DNA of 64,000 bases. Origin: Paragyromitra xinjiangensis (taxonomy: Eukaryota; Ascomycota; Pezizomycetes; Pezizales; Discinaceae). Where the stretch lies: NCBI GenBank assembly GCA_038503065.1, contig JBCAMK010000006.1, positions 1,116,001 to 1,180,000 on the forward strand, given 5' to 3'. Below, one piece after another: positions 1 through 11,926 of this stretch (the stretch's first letter is position 1; each line of letters opens with the position of its first letter). The notes beneath the pieces were generated by a model that saw only the letters and a program-made list of their open reading frames with translations, did not search any database and had not been told where the DNA came from. Made by a program: the position numbers and the translations under genes.

Positions 1-302
1 GATTTGTTCTCGGTACAGCTACGAATATCCGCTAGGGTGGCTTCACCCTGTTACCCTGCAGCTGGGAATGATCGGATGTTATGTAGGATATACGGGATGA
101 AAGAGACTCAACTTGATAAATTCGTAAAAGGGCACTACACTGCCGTTCTTGGTTAGAAAGTAATATCGTATTTACATTCAACGTGAGCAATCGGCGCCAA
201 GACCGAGTGATATCTGATGCATATGTTCTACCATCACAACTATAGCCCAATCCATTCACTCGAGCTCATCTAACACAAAAACCACAAACAAACCCATCTA
301 CT
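1..302. other. 3' flank of TRAPPC11, no gene seen
   Basis: The 302 bases downstream of the TRAPPC11 stop codon contain no reading frame with recognisable protein content. They presumably hold the 3' untranslated region of the minus-strand gene and the start of the next intergenic space. I see no RNA gene or repeat. Confidence 0.5.
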
Positions 303-3300
303 CTATTCCACCACCTCCCCCTCCCCCTCTGGCACCCATACCATCAACCCCGCTTTATCAACCGCCACTCCCTCACTCCCCGGACTAACCCTCAGCGTCT
401 TATTAAAATACCTATCAACAACCCTCAACCCTGGCCTAACCCAAACCCCACCATCCACCTTCCCTCCCTCTTGTGCCGCTGCATCAACCTTAAATGTAAA
501 CAAACAATACCTCAACGCAACCCTTGACACCGGCAACAGCTGTAAACTAGTCTGCTTAGGCCCACTAAACGCAAACTCTTCATTCGCCTCCATCACCACG
601 TTAAACGTAAGGAAATAGTTCGTTGGGTTCTCAAGCATATACTCGACATGCACAACCCCGGGCATAGCATCAGCTCCCGTCGGTAGTGTTGGACTCAGTA
701 TCGACGCCCCAGTCGACATAGTCCGTACTCTAGTCAGTGGTGCCCCAGGCGCTGCTTCAAGCGGCGTTACGATCGCGGCAAGGACTCGGGGTTCGCTACC
801 AGGTACTGGGAGTCGTGGGACCGGTAGGATAGTGGTTACTGCCGACCCATCGGTGATGCTCGCGCGATGCCAGCGGAGGTGTAGTGCGACATCGACGCTA
901 GAGGATCTACGGTCTTCGAGGCTGAGTTTTTGGATGTCGATTATGAACTGGAGTTCTATTGTTGTGCCTTGTTGGAGTGTTGTAGCGGTGTTGCTACTAG
1001 AGACGACGGAGGCGATGATGCCGCCGGCGGTGGCGAGGATGGGGAGGGATGTGTCTTCGAGTTCGACGGCGCTCTCACCCATACCGGATATACCGACGGT
1101 GAGACACCAGCGCTGGGTGATACCTAGAGCGCGTTCTTTGCCATCGGCGGATGGAGTGATGTCGAGTTCGGATAGTGAGAAGTAGTCGGGCCAGCGGTCG
1201 GGGTGTACGCGTGGGGAAAAGTCGAAGCTGGTGCGGAAGGGGCTGATGACGGGCATGTCTGCGACGATAGGCTTCGCGATGGGTGTTTCGGGGTCGGAGA
1301 GGAGGTGGTAGTGTGCTGTGATCTCAATCGCGCAGTCGGCAGGGAACGGCGGGGATGGGAAGGTGAAGGTTCGTTTTGCGGATGCGCCTGGGGGGAGGGT
1401 ACCGAGTGGGTATAGCGATGCTATTGGGAGCTCTTCTATTCCGCCCTCCGAGAGCCAGGTTATTGCCGGTGCTGTTTTCGTTAGCGAGTGATTCACGGTG
1501 TATCACTCGGGTACTCACGTTCATCCTCTGGCCATCCTAGAATCTTCACACCGACGTCTACCACCGCTTCTTCATCCTCTCCATTCACAGCTTCAAACAT
1601 AATCTTTACAGTCTCATCCACATACACATCCCCCTCGACCGCACTCCTCGCACTCACATCTATCTTTGGCGGTCGTGGCAGTATCTCTAACCTCCCTGGC
1701 TCAACCCCTCTCACAGGTCTCTTCCTCAACTCTACCCCCTCTGCACCCTTTTTCGGTGCTTCAACCCACCACACCCCGCCGCTCCCAAGGGCTAGCTCTG
1801 CTTGTCCTCTTCCTGGGAGAATATGTACTGAAGACTCCTCGTCGTCTGGATCGAGCATGAGCATGAAGTCGAGTTCAAACCCTTCACACACGAATACGAA
1901 TGTCGCGCAAACAGCTTTGGCCTCACCGGCCTCACGCAGGGTTGAAGATAGCTCAAAGACCTTTGTTTCACCTGGAGCAAGGGTCAGGTCGGTTGTGGCG
2001 TAGAGGAAGGACTTGGATGACGTAGGGGACGGAAGTGGATCATCAGGGGAGTGGTGGAGCTCGTGGATAGCGCTTTTGAGGTCTGTTTTAGAGACTTTGG
2101 AAGTGGTGGAGGTGGAGCTTGGGGTGTGTTTAAGGAGGATGGTCTTGAGAGGACCTTCGTAACTGATTTTGAGTTCAGAGAAGGTTACGGGTGTGGAGGA
2201 GGGTTGCGCGGAGGAGGTTATGGTGAGCTGGGAGGCGATAGAGTCGCCGACGTGGACTTTTGGAGAGGCGAAGGCGTAGGTTGCGGTTACTGGGAGGTTA
2301 GCTGATATCGAGTATATAATACAGGGGGGACCTACAGAAACTGACCACATCTCCACCTCTCACGACCATCGTGGGTCTCACCTTCACGGTATCTATACCG
2401 TCTAGACATCGTCCAAGATCATACGCCCATTCCTTCTTCTCTTTAAATACATCTCTACACAGTAATTCTAGCCCTGCAACAACTACGCTCCCCCCGTCTC
2501 CACTATTTCTCGCACACTCCACCACCCCCCATAACACCTCTTCCAGCACCTCCCACCAACCCTCCTTCCTATACCCCCCTGCAACACCCCTCAGCTCCTT
2601 CAACCCCTCCCCCCACGCCCCTGCCGCCATCTTCAACTTCGCAATCGCCACCCCCACCCCATCCGCCATCCTCTTCTGCCCACGCACCTCAAACTCTCTC
2701 CGCGCAGCAACCAACAACCCCAACTCCTCCTCACCATTCCCATCCTCTGGCACACTACACAAATACGTATCGTGCACACCATCCGTCGAGATCCGTTTCG
2801 CCCGTTTCGCCCGCTCCCCTAAATACTCTGCCGCCCGAAGGTAATAGAACCCAGGATGATGTAGATAATCCTGCGGCACCAGCCGATCCGAAACACTAAT
2901 AGTCTTCTCCGGAGGCGCATATAGTGCAGGCGGGTCCCTCGGCACGTCACCAACCGATCTCTGGACCGGCGCAAAAACCGGCAACTCCGCAGCCTGCAGT
3001 AGTTCCGCTAAACACCGATTCCACCTCGATAGCCAAGCCGCAAACCCATACGTGTGAGTTCCGCGACCCTTTCGATCCAGTATATCCGTCATCTGTGCGA
3101 TATGGGTTTTCCAGCGACGCTGGGCAGCGGTGTAGTGGTCGCTCCAGAGATGACAGCGGATGATGCGGAGCGCGGTGATGTCTGCGAGGAGACGGGCTTC
3201 GGTCCAGCGGTCGCTCCAGGAGGTGGTGGTTTCGAAGATCTCGGTGAGGAGTTTCTCGTATGCGGATTCGTAGTTTCGTGCTGCGACGTCCATTTCTTGG

Positions 3301-4404
3301 CGGAATTCGGCGAAGGTGGCGAGTTTGAAGTCGAAGCGGAGGTTCCAGCCGTGGAGGGAGAGAGCGCGGGAGGAGGGGATGGTGGGGGGTGGGATGGAGG
3401 CTTTATTGCGTTTGCGACGGGAGTGTTTGGAGAGGTCGCGGTAGTATTCAATTGTAGAGGGGTAGAGGGTTGTGAGGATTGTGGAGACGAAGGCGGCGAC
3501 CTCGACGGGGGAGGAGAGCGCGGGGAGGAAGAAGAAGGTTGTGTTTGGAGTGAGGTTGGTGGAACGTTTGATGTAGGAGAGACGCTCGTCGATACGGGGG
3601 GAGGAGAGAATTGATTTCTCAGAGAGAAGGACCACGACGAATTTAGAGCGGTGGCCAGAGGAACGTATGTCGTCTGTACCTAGAGAGGTGGTATATGTGC
3701 CACTGGTGTTTGGGGAGAAGGGCTTCCTCTGGGAGTTGATCGCCGCAATGAGTTCATTGTCTTTGAGGTTCTGGAGAGGGAGATCATTGGTCTCCGTGTA
3801 GAGCTCATGGGCAGAGACAAAGACAGCTGGGAGGAGAAGCTGATGCTTGCGGAGCCATAGGGGAGAGATCACACCGTCTGGATAGAGGGGGGAGTCTGGG
3901 GAGAGCGGTGATATAGGGGAGTGAAGAGTCTGAACACGAGTTGGGGGACTTCCAGGAGGAGAACTAGAACCCTCATTAGAGGGGGGATTCGCCTTCCTCG
4001 GGGGGAGAATATAATTCTAGAGCAAGTCAACATCATTGACCCTATAAAACCCCACAGTCCCCCACAATCGTAAACTCGCACTTGGGGAGTAACGGAATAT
4101 AAATAAATACCCTTCCCACAGCCCTGATCCTCCACGCCGGTGTCTGCGACTTTAATTTCTCAGCTGTCCTCCCCGCCCAGATCCCCGAGCTGTCCGCCTT
4201 CAAGAACTGCCCCAGCAGCAGTTCCCCAGCGGGAGTCGTGACCGGGGGAACAGTGCTTGTCACCCGCGTTCCATTCTCCGCAAGCAGTGGATAGCTGTAT
4301 CTTGCATCCGATTCCAGATCCGCATACAGCTCAGGGGCCCCCAGACCGGAGACCAGAAGCAGCGGCGTTTCATGAGCGACGAGCTCGGGGGGGTATGCGT
4401 CCAT
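303..4404 (-). CDS. TRAPPC11/gryzun-like TRAPP complex subunit with foie gras domain
   Basis: Likely subunit of the TRAPP tethering complex acting in ER-to-Golgi and Golgi traffic. I join four exons: 4404-4111, 4016-2336, 2289-1519 and 1471-303, giving 1304 residues. The introns are 94, 46 and 47 nt. The first joins AVGR to NYILPPRK, the second DVVSF to LTATYAF, and the third uses a GTGAGT donor, a CTAAC branch site and an ACAG acceptor. The start MDAYPPELVAHETPLLL matches the usual opening of fungal gryzun proteins. The foie gras region lies at about residues 330-600 (motif HPGFYYLRAAEYLGERAKR near 490), and the rest is the beta-rich gryzun C-terminus. Length fits the fungal family (about 1200-1300). 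It diverges from RXT2 with 299 bp between the start codons. Family assignment rests on recognised sequence patterns, not a search. Confidence 0.9.
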
Positions 4405-4703
4405 GGCGGGGTCGAAGAGCTGCCGGTCCGCAGCTCGAGAAGAATCTCCGTCAGTCTGAGCAATTCACAGCGCTGCAGAGCCACCAGAGAGCCCAATATC
4501 GTAAGAATATATGGTGAATAGGTATCGTAGAGGGGGAAGTCGTGAAGTCCCCGCGTTGAACTTGTCACGGAGCCGCATATATCATCACGTGATGCCAAGG
4601 TTGAGCGCCCGGGAGAGAATCGCGATTTCCTCGTTCGCCTTCTCACCTTCACTCCGGACCTCCGCTTCTGCAATTCTGTCTGCTCTTCCAGCTATTCATC
4701 GTC
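4405..4703. promoter_or_regulatory. bidirectional promoter between TRAPPC11 and RXT2
   Basis: This 299-bp gap separates the two divergent start codons and must hold both core promoters and 5' leaders. The sequence is mixed, with pyrimidine-rich runs just before the RXT2 start (about 4620-4700). I see no clear TATA box. A minus-strand open frame crosses the region but has no family similarity and is in a different frame from TRAPPC11, so I do not treat it as coding. Confidence 0.6.
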
Positions 4704-6280
4704 ATGGCCGCCGAGAAGAAGTATGTCACCGAGACGATAGTGTGAGTTCCCGCGATCCCCGAGCTATCTTGTTGTATTTATTTGCCGACTGCGCGGAGTC
4801 CCTTCACCTCTGCTCCTCTCACGCCTTGCTGATCCTCCTGCAGGAACCTCAAACGTGCTCTCACAATCAGCTCAGACGGTGGGATCCCTATTCCGCCCCT
4901 TAGCTACTATATGTGGACGGTGGTGGTGGTTCTGGTTCGCCGACTCTAACCCCCAACAGCCTCCGAATCGGACGACTCGATAGCTTACCCCTCGAACCGC
5001 GGCCGCAAACTCAAGCGGAAAGCACGCTTCGTCCATGAAGGCGCATTGAACGATGCGAAAGGTCCGCGAACATACAAAGAGGTATATACTCCTGTTTCTG
5101 TCTCCAATCTGCTTCCCTTCGCGGAATGTCGTCATTACTGGAACCAGACTGACCCCCACAGGAAATCGAATATTTCGGAAAACGACGCAAGATAATCTGG
5201 CGAAAAGAAAAACCCCGTAAACCACACTCCGACTCCGACTCCGAGAGTCCCTCCGAGAGCTCTTCCGACGATGCCAGTGGCGGCGAAGACGAAGCCGACC
5301 CATACTCCGATGTCAAACTCGACAGTAACTCCCCCCTCCCCCCTCAAACTCCTCTACTAACACATACAGAAATCCTCGCTCCCCTCGAATCCGCCGCAGA
5401 CCTCCCCTCTCACCCCTCCCTCGCACACATCTACACCACCACGACCCTCAACGAACTCCTCCAACAATCCCTTGACAAACTCTGCGAAGAACACGCCCAC
5501 ACAATGAAGCTCAAAAACCTCCTAACCGTCTTCCTCGGCGACGATCCATTCGTCAACCTCGAAAAAATGGAATGGGCAACAGAAGACTACGCCGCAGTAG
5601 CCCGAGAACGCGGGCAGCTCCTCCTCCGCGAGCTCGGCGCCCTAACCAACACATCCAGCACCCAGAGCTCCGCTCCTCAGACAAACGGCGAAACCCACAC
5701 CCCTGACGAATTCGATCCCGATGCTACCCAGGAGCTTAAACTCGAAGACGCGGAACACACCTCCCCGCCTCGTCGTATGACTACTCGGTCTGCACATAAC
5801 TCATTACATGCTACCCCACCGCCGCAGTCACCGGCTCCTCTCCCGGTTGAGATTGATGCGTTTTTCTTCCCACCAAATTATAGCGTTGATAGGAATTTTG
5901 GACTGCCCCCGGTGGAGGCGGAGGATACGAGGCGGTTGTTGGCGACTGCGGTACAGCGTCAGGATGAGTTTTTGAGGGGGTTGAATAAAGTCCGGGATGG
6001 ACTGTTGAGGGCTGAGAGGTGCAGGAAGACGGTCTGGGGGTGGTGTAGAGGGATGGAGGGGACGAGGGAGTATTTAGCTGCTCAGGCTGGTGAGGAGCCG
6101 TGGAAGATGGATGAGGAGGTGGGATACGCGTTGAGTGATGGGGAGGATTGGTATGATATGGAGCAGTGGGGGTTGGAGGAGGTGTTGGAGAAGGGGAAGG
6201 AAGAAGAGGACGAAGGTGGGGTTGGGGAGGTGGTGGTGCATGGGAAGAAGACGAGGGGGAGGAGGACGGTGGGGAATTAA
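4704..6280 (+). CDS. Rxt2-like subunit of the Rpd3L histone deacetylase complex
   Basis: Likely nuclear subunit of the large Rpd3/Sin3 histone deacetylase complex. Five exons, 4704-4741, 4844-4878, 4960-5081, 5162-5324 and 5370-6280, give 422 residues. The RXT2 N-terminal domain (about residues 20-165) is recognisable from RGRKLKRKARFVHEGA, GPRTYKEEIEYFGKRRK and ILAPLESAADLPSHPSL, which are typical of the family. An acidic serine-rich stretch (SDSDSESPSESSSDD) sits inside it. The C-terminal half is less conserved and ends in glutamate-rich and basic runs. Each junction restores the family reading frame; the donor of intron 2 (GTGGGA) is weak, the others are ordinary. The start gives MAAEKKYVTETIV, which leads directly into the family pattern. 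It is divergent from TRAPPC11. Confidence 0.9.
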
Positions 6281-7349
6281 GGTGTTGGGGTTTGGTGATT
6301 TTGTTACTGGTATCTTTACACCTGCTTTGAGCTTTTGTTTTTATCATGGGTTTGGGGTTATTAGGTGGATGGTTAAGTTGGCTTTGTCGGCTTGTAGCAT
6401 AGTTTGGGGTAAGATTTGTTGTTTGTACTCATTTTATCTATTTTCTTGCTAGTTAGTACAATACTGATAGTTGTTCTATCTATTGGTTACTATCCCCTTC
6501 GTTGTTCCTTGACAGAGATATATATTTGCGCTCATAGCTGCTAAAGGCGTGAGGCTTAACTTTTGCGGATTCTAACTGAAAACCAACGATATGATAATGG
6601 TTGACTCTATCAATCTACGCATCAGATTAAGCCGAGATAACTTGATCCTAGCCTAGAGCTCCCAAATTGGTTTAGTTCATGGGAATCTAGATCCACGATC
6701 ACTTAATTAGGTTAGCTATTTATATCATAGCTCGTAGATCCGTGCTGTCTAGATCTTGTATGCCGACGAAACCGAGAGATATTTAGGATGATGATGAATT
6801 CATTAAGTACGTGAGGTATTTGGGGCAGGCAGCGTGGTATTTTACGAAATGTTGAAACTCTGCTTCTCCTGTGCCGCAAGCTTGAGCTTCTAGTATGGTC
6901 TTATTGGGCTCTCGAGTAGAATTTGGACTGACTTTGCAATTTGGGATACGCCTATGCTACTTTGGTCTGGGGTTAGTGAACTAGCTTATTGCATTCCCCT
7001 AGTTATATAACCAAAACCTTTAAACTAGACCCAAGACGAAATATCCCACTACAACACGGGCATTTTGCTAGGCCACCTGTCTTTTCGAGTTTACTTGGTT
7101 GTCAACCTCTCCTTTTCCGATGTAACCTCTGTCTTCAACATGAAAACCGCAGCTTAAGTTCCAATTCCACCAAATACAATGCGGAAGGAAAATAAAGGAA
7201 ACCACCCTTTCTAGCCCAGGCCTATGAACTATCGTGATCAACCTGAAGCTCCTAGCACTAGAGTTCTGTTATAATCGTAGTTTCTTCCAAATCACTAACC
7301 CAAGCACGCTTGATACATACAGAAATAACCAACAGATGTGATAGTACAT
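6281..7349. other. intergenic, no gene seen
   Basis: About 1.07 kb between the convergent 3' ends of RXT2 and the F-box gene. The first 250 bases are T- and G-rich and probably include the RXT2 3' untranslated region. The rest is AT-rich with only short open frames that resemble no family. I see no tRNA, inverted repeat or mobile element. Confidence 0.5.
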
Positions 7350-8924
7350 TCATGAGTAATAACCATAATCATCGTAGCCCCCATCGTAGCCCCCATCGTA
7401 GCCCACATCGTAGCCCACATCGTAGCCCACATCGTGACCCCCATCGTAGCCCACATCGTAGCCCACATCGTAACCCCCATCGTAGCCCCAATGACTGATA
7501 CGCTCCTGCTCTAGCCTCATCCTCTCTTGCTTTATCCTCTCTTGGTATTCCCAAAAGAAGCTAGGTTGAAGTATTTCGAAATCCTCCAGGGGAGAAACAC
7601 CGTCTTTTCGTGATCCTAGCGTTTTCCGTGCGGTTGTGCAGTTCCAGGTGACTAGTTCTCTGTGCTCCACCCTCTCCTCCATGTATATATACGCTGTGGG
7701 ATGAGTTTGTGTGAGCCGCTCTAGTCCTGCATGAAGCAACTCAGGCTTGATCCCGTCGCATCCGGAGCGACACTTGACGCTGAATAGAGTGAGTTGCGGC
7801 CACAGGCACTCTCCCTTGGCACCAAAAATATGATGGCAGATCCAAAACCACAGATTACCATAAATAACGAATTTAGACAACTTTGGTGAAAGCTTCGCAA
7901 TGACGTCGCAGAGACTAGTGTACTTTCGAGGCCCAGAAGTCAATGTAACTTCGGTTAACTGCGAGCCAAGATCTGCGTACGTCGACAGAACGCCGTAAAT
8001 GCATTCAGGGGCGGTGTTCAAACTCAGCACCTGAACGTTTGGCATCAACATCGCGAAGCACCTCCCCATGGCCTTCGGTCCTCCGGCCGTTTCCATGTAA
8101 CCATATGATCTTTTGCCAAAGACGAATGTTTGTACGGCCTCAAACTTATTTCCACCCCAGCCACCTCCTAACCATGACGAAAGAAATTCCTGAAACTCCA
8201 GTAGCGCTCTTTCACTTCTCGAGTCGTACCGGTCATGATCGAAATACTCCAACGCTCCAATTCTCATCGTATTTAGCGCACTGAATCCGCCGTTTCCCAC
8301 CTCCTCACAAAGCTGTCTCAGATATTCGAACAACATCTTAAAGTCCAATCCTGAAAGTCCAAGTGCTGTAATGGACTGCTTTGACTCCGGTGCCACATGC
8401 TTCAGCAGCGTGGCGTTTGCACCTTTCTTGCCGTAGTCATACTTCTCTTGCCCATCTAAACACAGCTCTTGCAACTCCTGACAACTCCTGACAATCCCCT
8501 GGAGGAACGAATCATTCTGTGATTGTCGTCGTCTGGAGTTTTTATAAGGCACAGATAAAGTGAGATGACGAATGTACGCTGCAACGGACGGGTGACACGT
8601 CAAGAGTGAGTATAGACTCGGTAGAGCCCTCTCATCACTAACAGTGGAGGAATATTTCAAAGGGAGAATGAGGGCGCGTAAAAGCTGGCATGTGTGGGCA
8701 AGATTGGTGATATTCGGGTAAAAAACCGAGGAAGGGCCTGGCCAGAATGCCAACCAATCGCGGTCGCGGTCCTGGTCGAGGTCAAGGTCGCTTATTTCCA
8801 AGCGTTCCGAACCCCAATATTCTGTCGAACTGATGTTATCCCCATCATACTTAAGTTTGTCGATGGCGTCAACGTGGTCGATTATATCAAGGAGAATCTC
8901 GTGGGGAAGTGAGAGGAGTGGCAT
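7350..8924 (-). CDS. F-box-like protein with C-terminal Gly-Tyr-Asp tandem repeats
   Basis: Single-exon protein of 524 residues. The start MPLLSLPHEILLDIIDHV is a typical F-box opening, so a role as a substrate receptor in an SCF ubiquitin ligase is likely but inferred. The middle (about residues 80-440) resembles the irregular leucine-rich region of fungal F-box proteins, with MPNVQVLSLNT, STYADLGSQLTEVTL and SLCDVIAKLSPKLSKFV. These motifs recur in three broken copies at 10.3, 13.3 and 15.2 kb, so this is the only intact local member. The last 40 or so residues are a repeat of the tetrapeptide GYD(G/V), encoded by a 12-bp tandem repeat and ending DDYGYYS. I see no intron signals. Substrate and function are unknown. 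Confidence 0.8.
   Translation of the reverse strand: MPLLSLPHEILLDIIDHVDAIDKLKYDGDNISSTEYWGSERLEISDLDLDQDRDRDWLAFWPGPSSVFYPNITNLAHTCQLLRALILPLKYSSTVSDERALPSLYSLLTCHPSVAAYIRHLTLSVPYKNSRRRQSQNDSFLQGIVRSCQELQELCLDGQEKYDYGKKGANATLLKHVAPESKQSITALGLSGLDFKMLFEYLRQLCEEVGNGGFSALNTMRIGALEYFDHDRYDSRSERALLEFQEFLSSWLGGGWGGNKFEAVQTFVFGKRSYGYMETAGGPKAMGRCFAMLMPNVQVLSLNTAPECIYGVLSTYADLGSQLTEVTLTSGPRKYTSLCDVIAKLSPKLSKFVIYGNLWFWICHHIFGAKGECLWPQLTLFSVKCRSGCDGIKPELLHAGLERLTQTHPTAYIYMEERVEHRELVTWNCTTARKTLGSRKDGVSPLEDFEILQPSFFWEYQERIKQERMRLEQERISHWGYDGGYDVGYDVGYDGGHDVGYDVGYDVGYDGGYDGGYDDYGYYS
7372..7490. repeat. 12-bp tandem repeat coding for the GYD tail of the F-box protein
   Basis: About ten head-to-tail copies of a 12-base unit (plus strand: catcgtagcccc with variants) lie at the 3' end of the F-box coding region. 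On the minus strand each unit reads G-Y-D-G or G-Y-D-V; one copy has H for Y. The unit is a multiple of three, so copy-number change keeps the frame. The changes between copies are mostly single bases, which suggests recent expansion by slippage or unequal exchange. Confidence 0.9.
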
Positions 8925-10330
8925 TACGGGTGAGTCGTATAGTATAATTGATGATATGGATTGTTGGAGGTGGGAGCCTCAGAAAGTTTAGGAGGCGGGG
9001 TAATGCATTTAAATGCTCAGCTCGCACATTGATTGATTGATTGATTGTGATCTTTACACAAATAAACATATGCACGTAGGGCTTAGGAGGATAAATGTGA
9101 CCTGTCAACTTACATTTCCCACGAACGATTATTAATGTAACTTTAGATGAACCTGAAGGGAACCTTTCGAGATTCAACGAGTGATATCTCATGAGCTCAA
9201 TTGTGCAATAGTTAGATGCCAAGAAATAAATATTACCTATGCCATAAGCCATAATCCACCTTTTCAATTCGTATGCCATTTCCCACCTACCTCTGAACCT
9301 TGCAGCTTATGGCTGTCGAGGCTTCAATATCGTCTTTAATCTGACCACATTACCGAACCTAATCAACAGTTTAGCCCGAGTATCAAACTCTATTGGGGTT
9401 AATATTGGAAGTTGGATAATACTGCGTGGGTTGACACAACCCTAACCCATCCACCTATCTTTCGTATTAGAAAAGCAAATACTCGCAAGTCTTGAACCCG
9501 ACCCGTTTTGCGTCTAGGAGTGAAATCAGCAAACTTTCAGAATGTGCGACGTAGAAACAGACTACAGATAACTATAATTAACAAGGCTGTTGCATGTGAG
9601 GACAGGCTGTGACAAATCCTAGTCTATTCCGTTCTCTATTCCGTTTCGCATATACTCAAGCAAGCTTTGTTATCTGACCTATCTTATGGTACCTACGCCT
9701 GCTGGAAAGCTCCTGCGAGACATTATAAGTAAAGGTAAAGCACATAATTTTTCCATTACTACTATCCACAGAGCTCAGGATACAAAAACTCTACAAAACA
9801 TACTTCAATGTTGATTGGACCATATAGAGGGATTTCATGCACAAACATGCCATGGCGTATCTAAGACAATAACATTGTGACTCGCTTTGTACCCCTCTAT
9901 TAAACGACTCACTGCTCTTCTAGTATCCAAACCCTCCTTACTAGCGATAGAGAACATTCCTCGAAATACCTAAAGTAGCCTTCACGCCACCCACAAACCT
10001 GTGTTACTACCTCAACACGCTTGAGAACCAAGTACAGTCCAGAAAACGTCATATTACGCTCAGAGTAGACAGCTGGAAGATAGGAACGGCAGCAGAAAAG
10101 GCCAACAACCAAAGGTTGAGGTAGCCGCCATAATAAGAAAGGTATATCATGATAGGCTCTGAGCACGTGCACCAGAACCTAGCGCGCTGAGTATGGAAGT
10201 GGCTTACCACGAGATCTGTAGCAGACACCATTTCCACACCAGCTTCCTTCTGGAAACGTTCAAGTCAACAACAACCTTTTTATCTTGACCCTGTTTTTTT
10301 TCCAACAACTAAGGTGGCCTAAGCTACCTG
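8925..10330. other. intergenic, no gene seen; short ATTG microsatellite
   Basis: About 1.4 kb upstream of the intact F-box gene, so it should contain that gene's promoter near 8925-9100. A perfect (ATTG)5 microsatellite lies at about 9028-9047. The remainder is AT-rich, with short open frames on both strands that resemble nothing I know. Confidence 0.5.
9028..9047. repeat. (ATTG)5 microsatellite
   Basis: Five uninterrupted copies of a 4-base unit about 100 bases upstream of the F-box start codon, within its probable promoter. Confidence 0.85.
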
Positions 10331-11009
10331 ACGCCCCTCCTATCGCTCTCTATCGAAGCCCTTCTCGAAATCATCAGAGAGATCAGTCGTAAGGACAGCT
10401 GGTCTTCTATAGTTTATCCTACTCAGAACGTTCTCAAGCTTGCCCAAACATGCCAGTCATTATGGTCTCTCAGTATATCATACATATATTCCACTCTCGC
10501 TATCGGGGATATCAGTGTGCGTTCGCTACATAAACTTTTAACGTTGTCTCCCGAAATCTTCGATTACGTCCGTTCTCTTACTTTGTGACCCCCACGCAAG
10601 AATCGTCTAGGCACCCAAAAACTACAAGATTGAAATGAGCGGTATGTGGCCTCCCGGGAGCCTCGATTCAATGACGGACTTCACCTTCAACTGGGAACCC
10701 CAAGTCAATGTTGCGGACAAAGCGGGCTATTTTGCACGAGCAATGCCGAACGTCAAGATTCTCACTATGAGGGCAAAATCCGACTATATCTGCTCCACTC
10801 TATCTAAATATGCCCAGCTGGGATCACACCTGACAGCAATAATACTAGATACAAAATCTCTGCAGGGCTACGAACTTTGTGAGCTAGTTTCGAAGTTGGC
10901 GTCAAAACTCACAATATTCGTCGTTACTGGTGGAGCGCAGATATGTCATAAAATATTTAATCCATTGGAATGGGCACAGATCACCCTACTTGGTATGGGG
11001 CCCGTTTAA
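10331..11009 (+). pseudogene. truncated F-box paralogue with lost start codon
   Basis: Broken relative of the F-box gene at 7.3-8.9 kb. The frame opening at 10331 reads PLLSLSIEALLEIIREIS after an ACG where the relatives have ATG. It runs through LKLAQTCQSLWSLS to a TGA after RSLTL (near 10586). Another frame resumes at 10635 with the shared motifs FARAMPNVKILTM, STLSKYAQLGSHLTAIIL and ICHKIF. The middle part found in the intact gene is missing and the C-terminus stops at 11009. A lost start, an internal stop, a frame change and a deletion together make it a pseudogene. The segment from 10635 begins with an ATG and could still be translated, but nothing supports that. Confidence 0.85.
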
Positions 11010-11926
11010 GGATGCGAAAGCATTAGGCCCAACCAGGGCATGCACATGTAGTTTTGAGACATCACTCTACTAGTAAGCTATTTGGTGGCAAAATTAAACG
11101 ATATATCGCGATAGGACACTATCATAATACTAAAACCGACAGGAAGTATTCATAGTACCCATCGTCGACAGGCAAGACCTCGAATATTGTCACCGTCATG
11201 TGAAGCTTACTTGCGATGCCAGAATTAAGGTCGTCATTCTTCGCTTTAATTTATCTCTTGAACAATATCATAGGGTGTAAATACTGAAATAGTAGGTGCA
11301 AATTAGATGGAGAACTAAGTGGGAAACGAAGAGCAGGCAAATAAGCCTCTAGAAAGTATTTGATTTCCATTCGGCAAAGCAGGCGCCATGTATACCGAAT
11401 ATCACGCTAGGAAAAACAAAAGGGAACCAGGAAGCTCATATCTCCAGTACCAAGTCTTAAACAATGTGGACATTTAAAGGTTAAGGAAACCAATTGGGCT
11501 GGTGCAACCGTCTATTTTTACCTAACTTTGTGAATAAAAACAGTAACTACTGAAGAATAGACTGGGGACGAGACATTCAGGCCCTAACGAGGTGTTAATT
11601 GAGGGAATAAAGCGTGAGAATGTAATTTGGTAAATAATCGAGTGAGAATTTGTGATTAGGACTTGTTCGCACATGACAGTCCCGTTCGAAAAGTCTTGGC
11701 ATCCCTCCTCTTTATTGAGCACGACTGCCAGCAGATTGAGACTATAATTTCTGTAGGAGGTAGTAATATAAAGTTGTTAGATGTTATTCAGATCTCAGTA
11801 TTTCCATAGTTTTCTTCTCTTTTAATTTACTTTTCCCTAGCTCGATCTACAACAGTTTAGTTTGCTGTCAATAGTTTGTAGGCTGCTAGGACTTTGCGAA
11901 CGCGACTGTACATAGCGATTCCTTAT
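11010..11926. other. intergenic, no gene seen
   Basis: AT-rich stretch of about 0.9 kb between the truncated F-box copy and the MITE. Only short, unrecognisable open frames. No further F-box motifs are readable, so the missing C-terminal part of the 10.3-kb pseudogene is not simply displaced here. Confidence 0.5.

Noticed and set aside
4260..4673. Minus-strand frame extending upstream of TRAPPC11
   Set aside because: It is in another frame, crosses the RXT2 promoter, and has no family similarity; the known family start MDAYPPELVAH lies at 4404.
7369..7554. Minus-strand Gly/Leu/Arg repeat protein overlapping the F-box gene
   Set aside because: It is an out-of-frame reading of the 12-bp repeat inside the F-box coding region.
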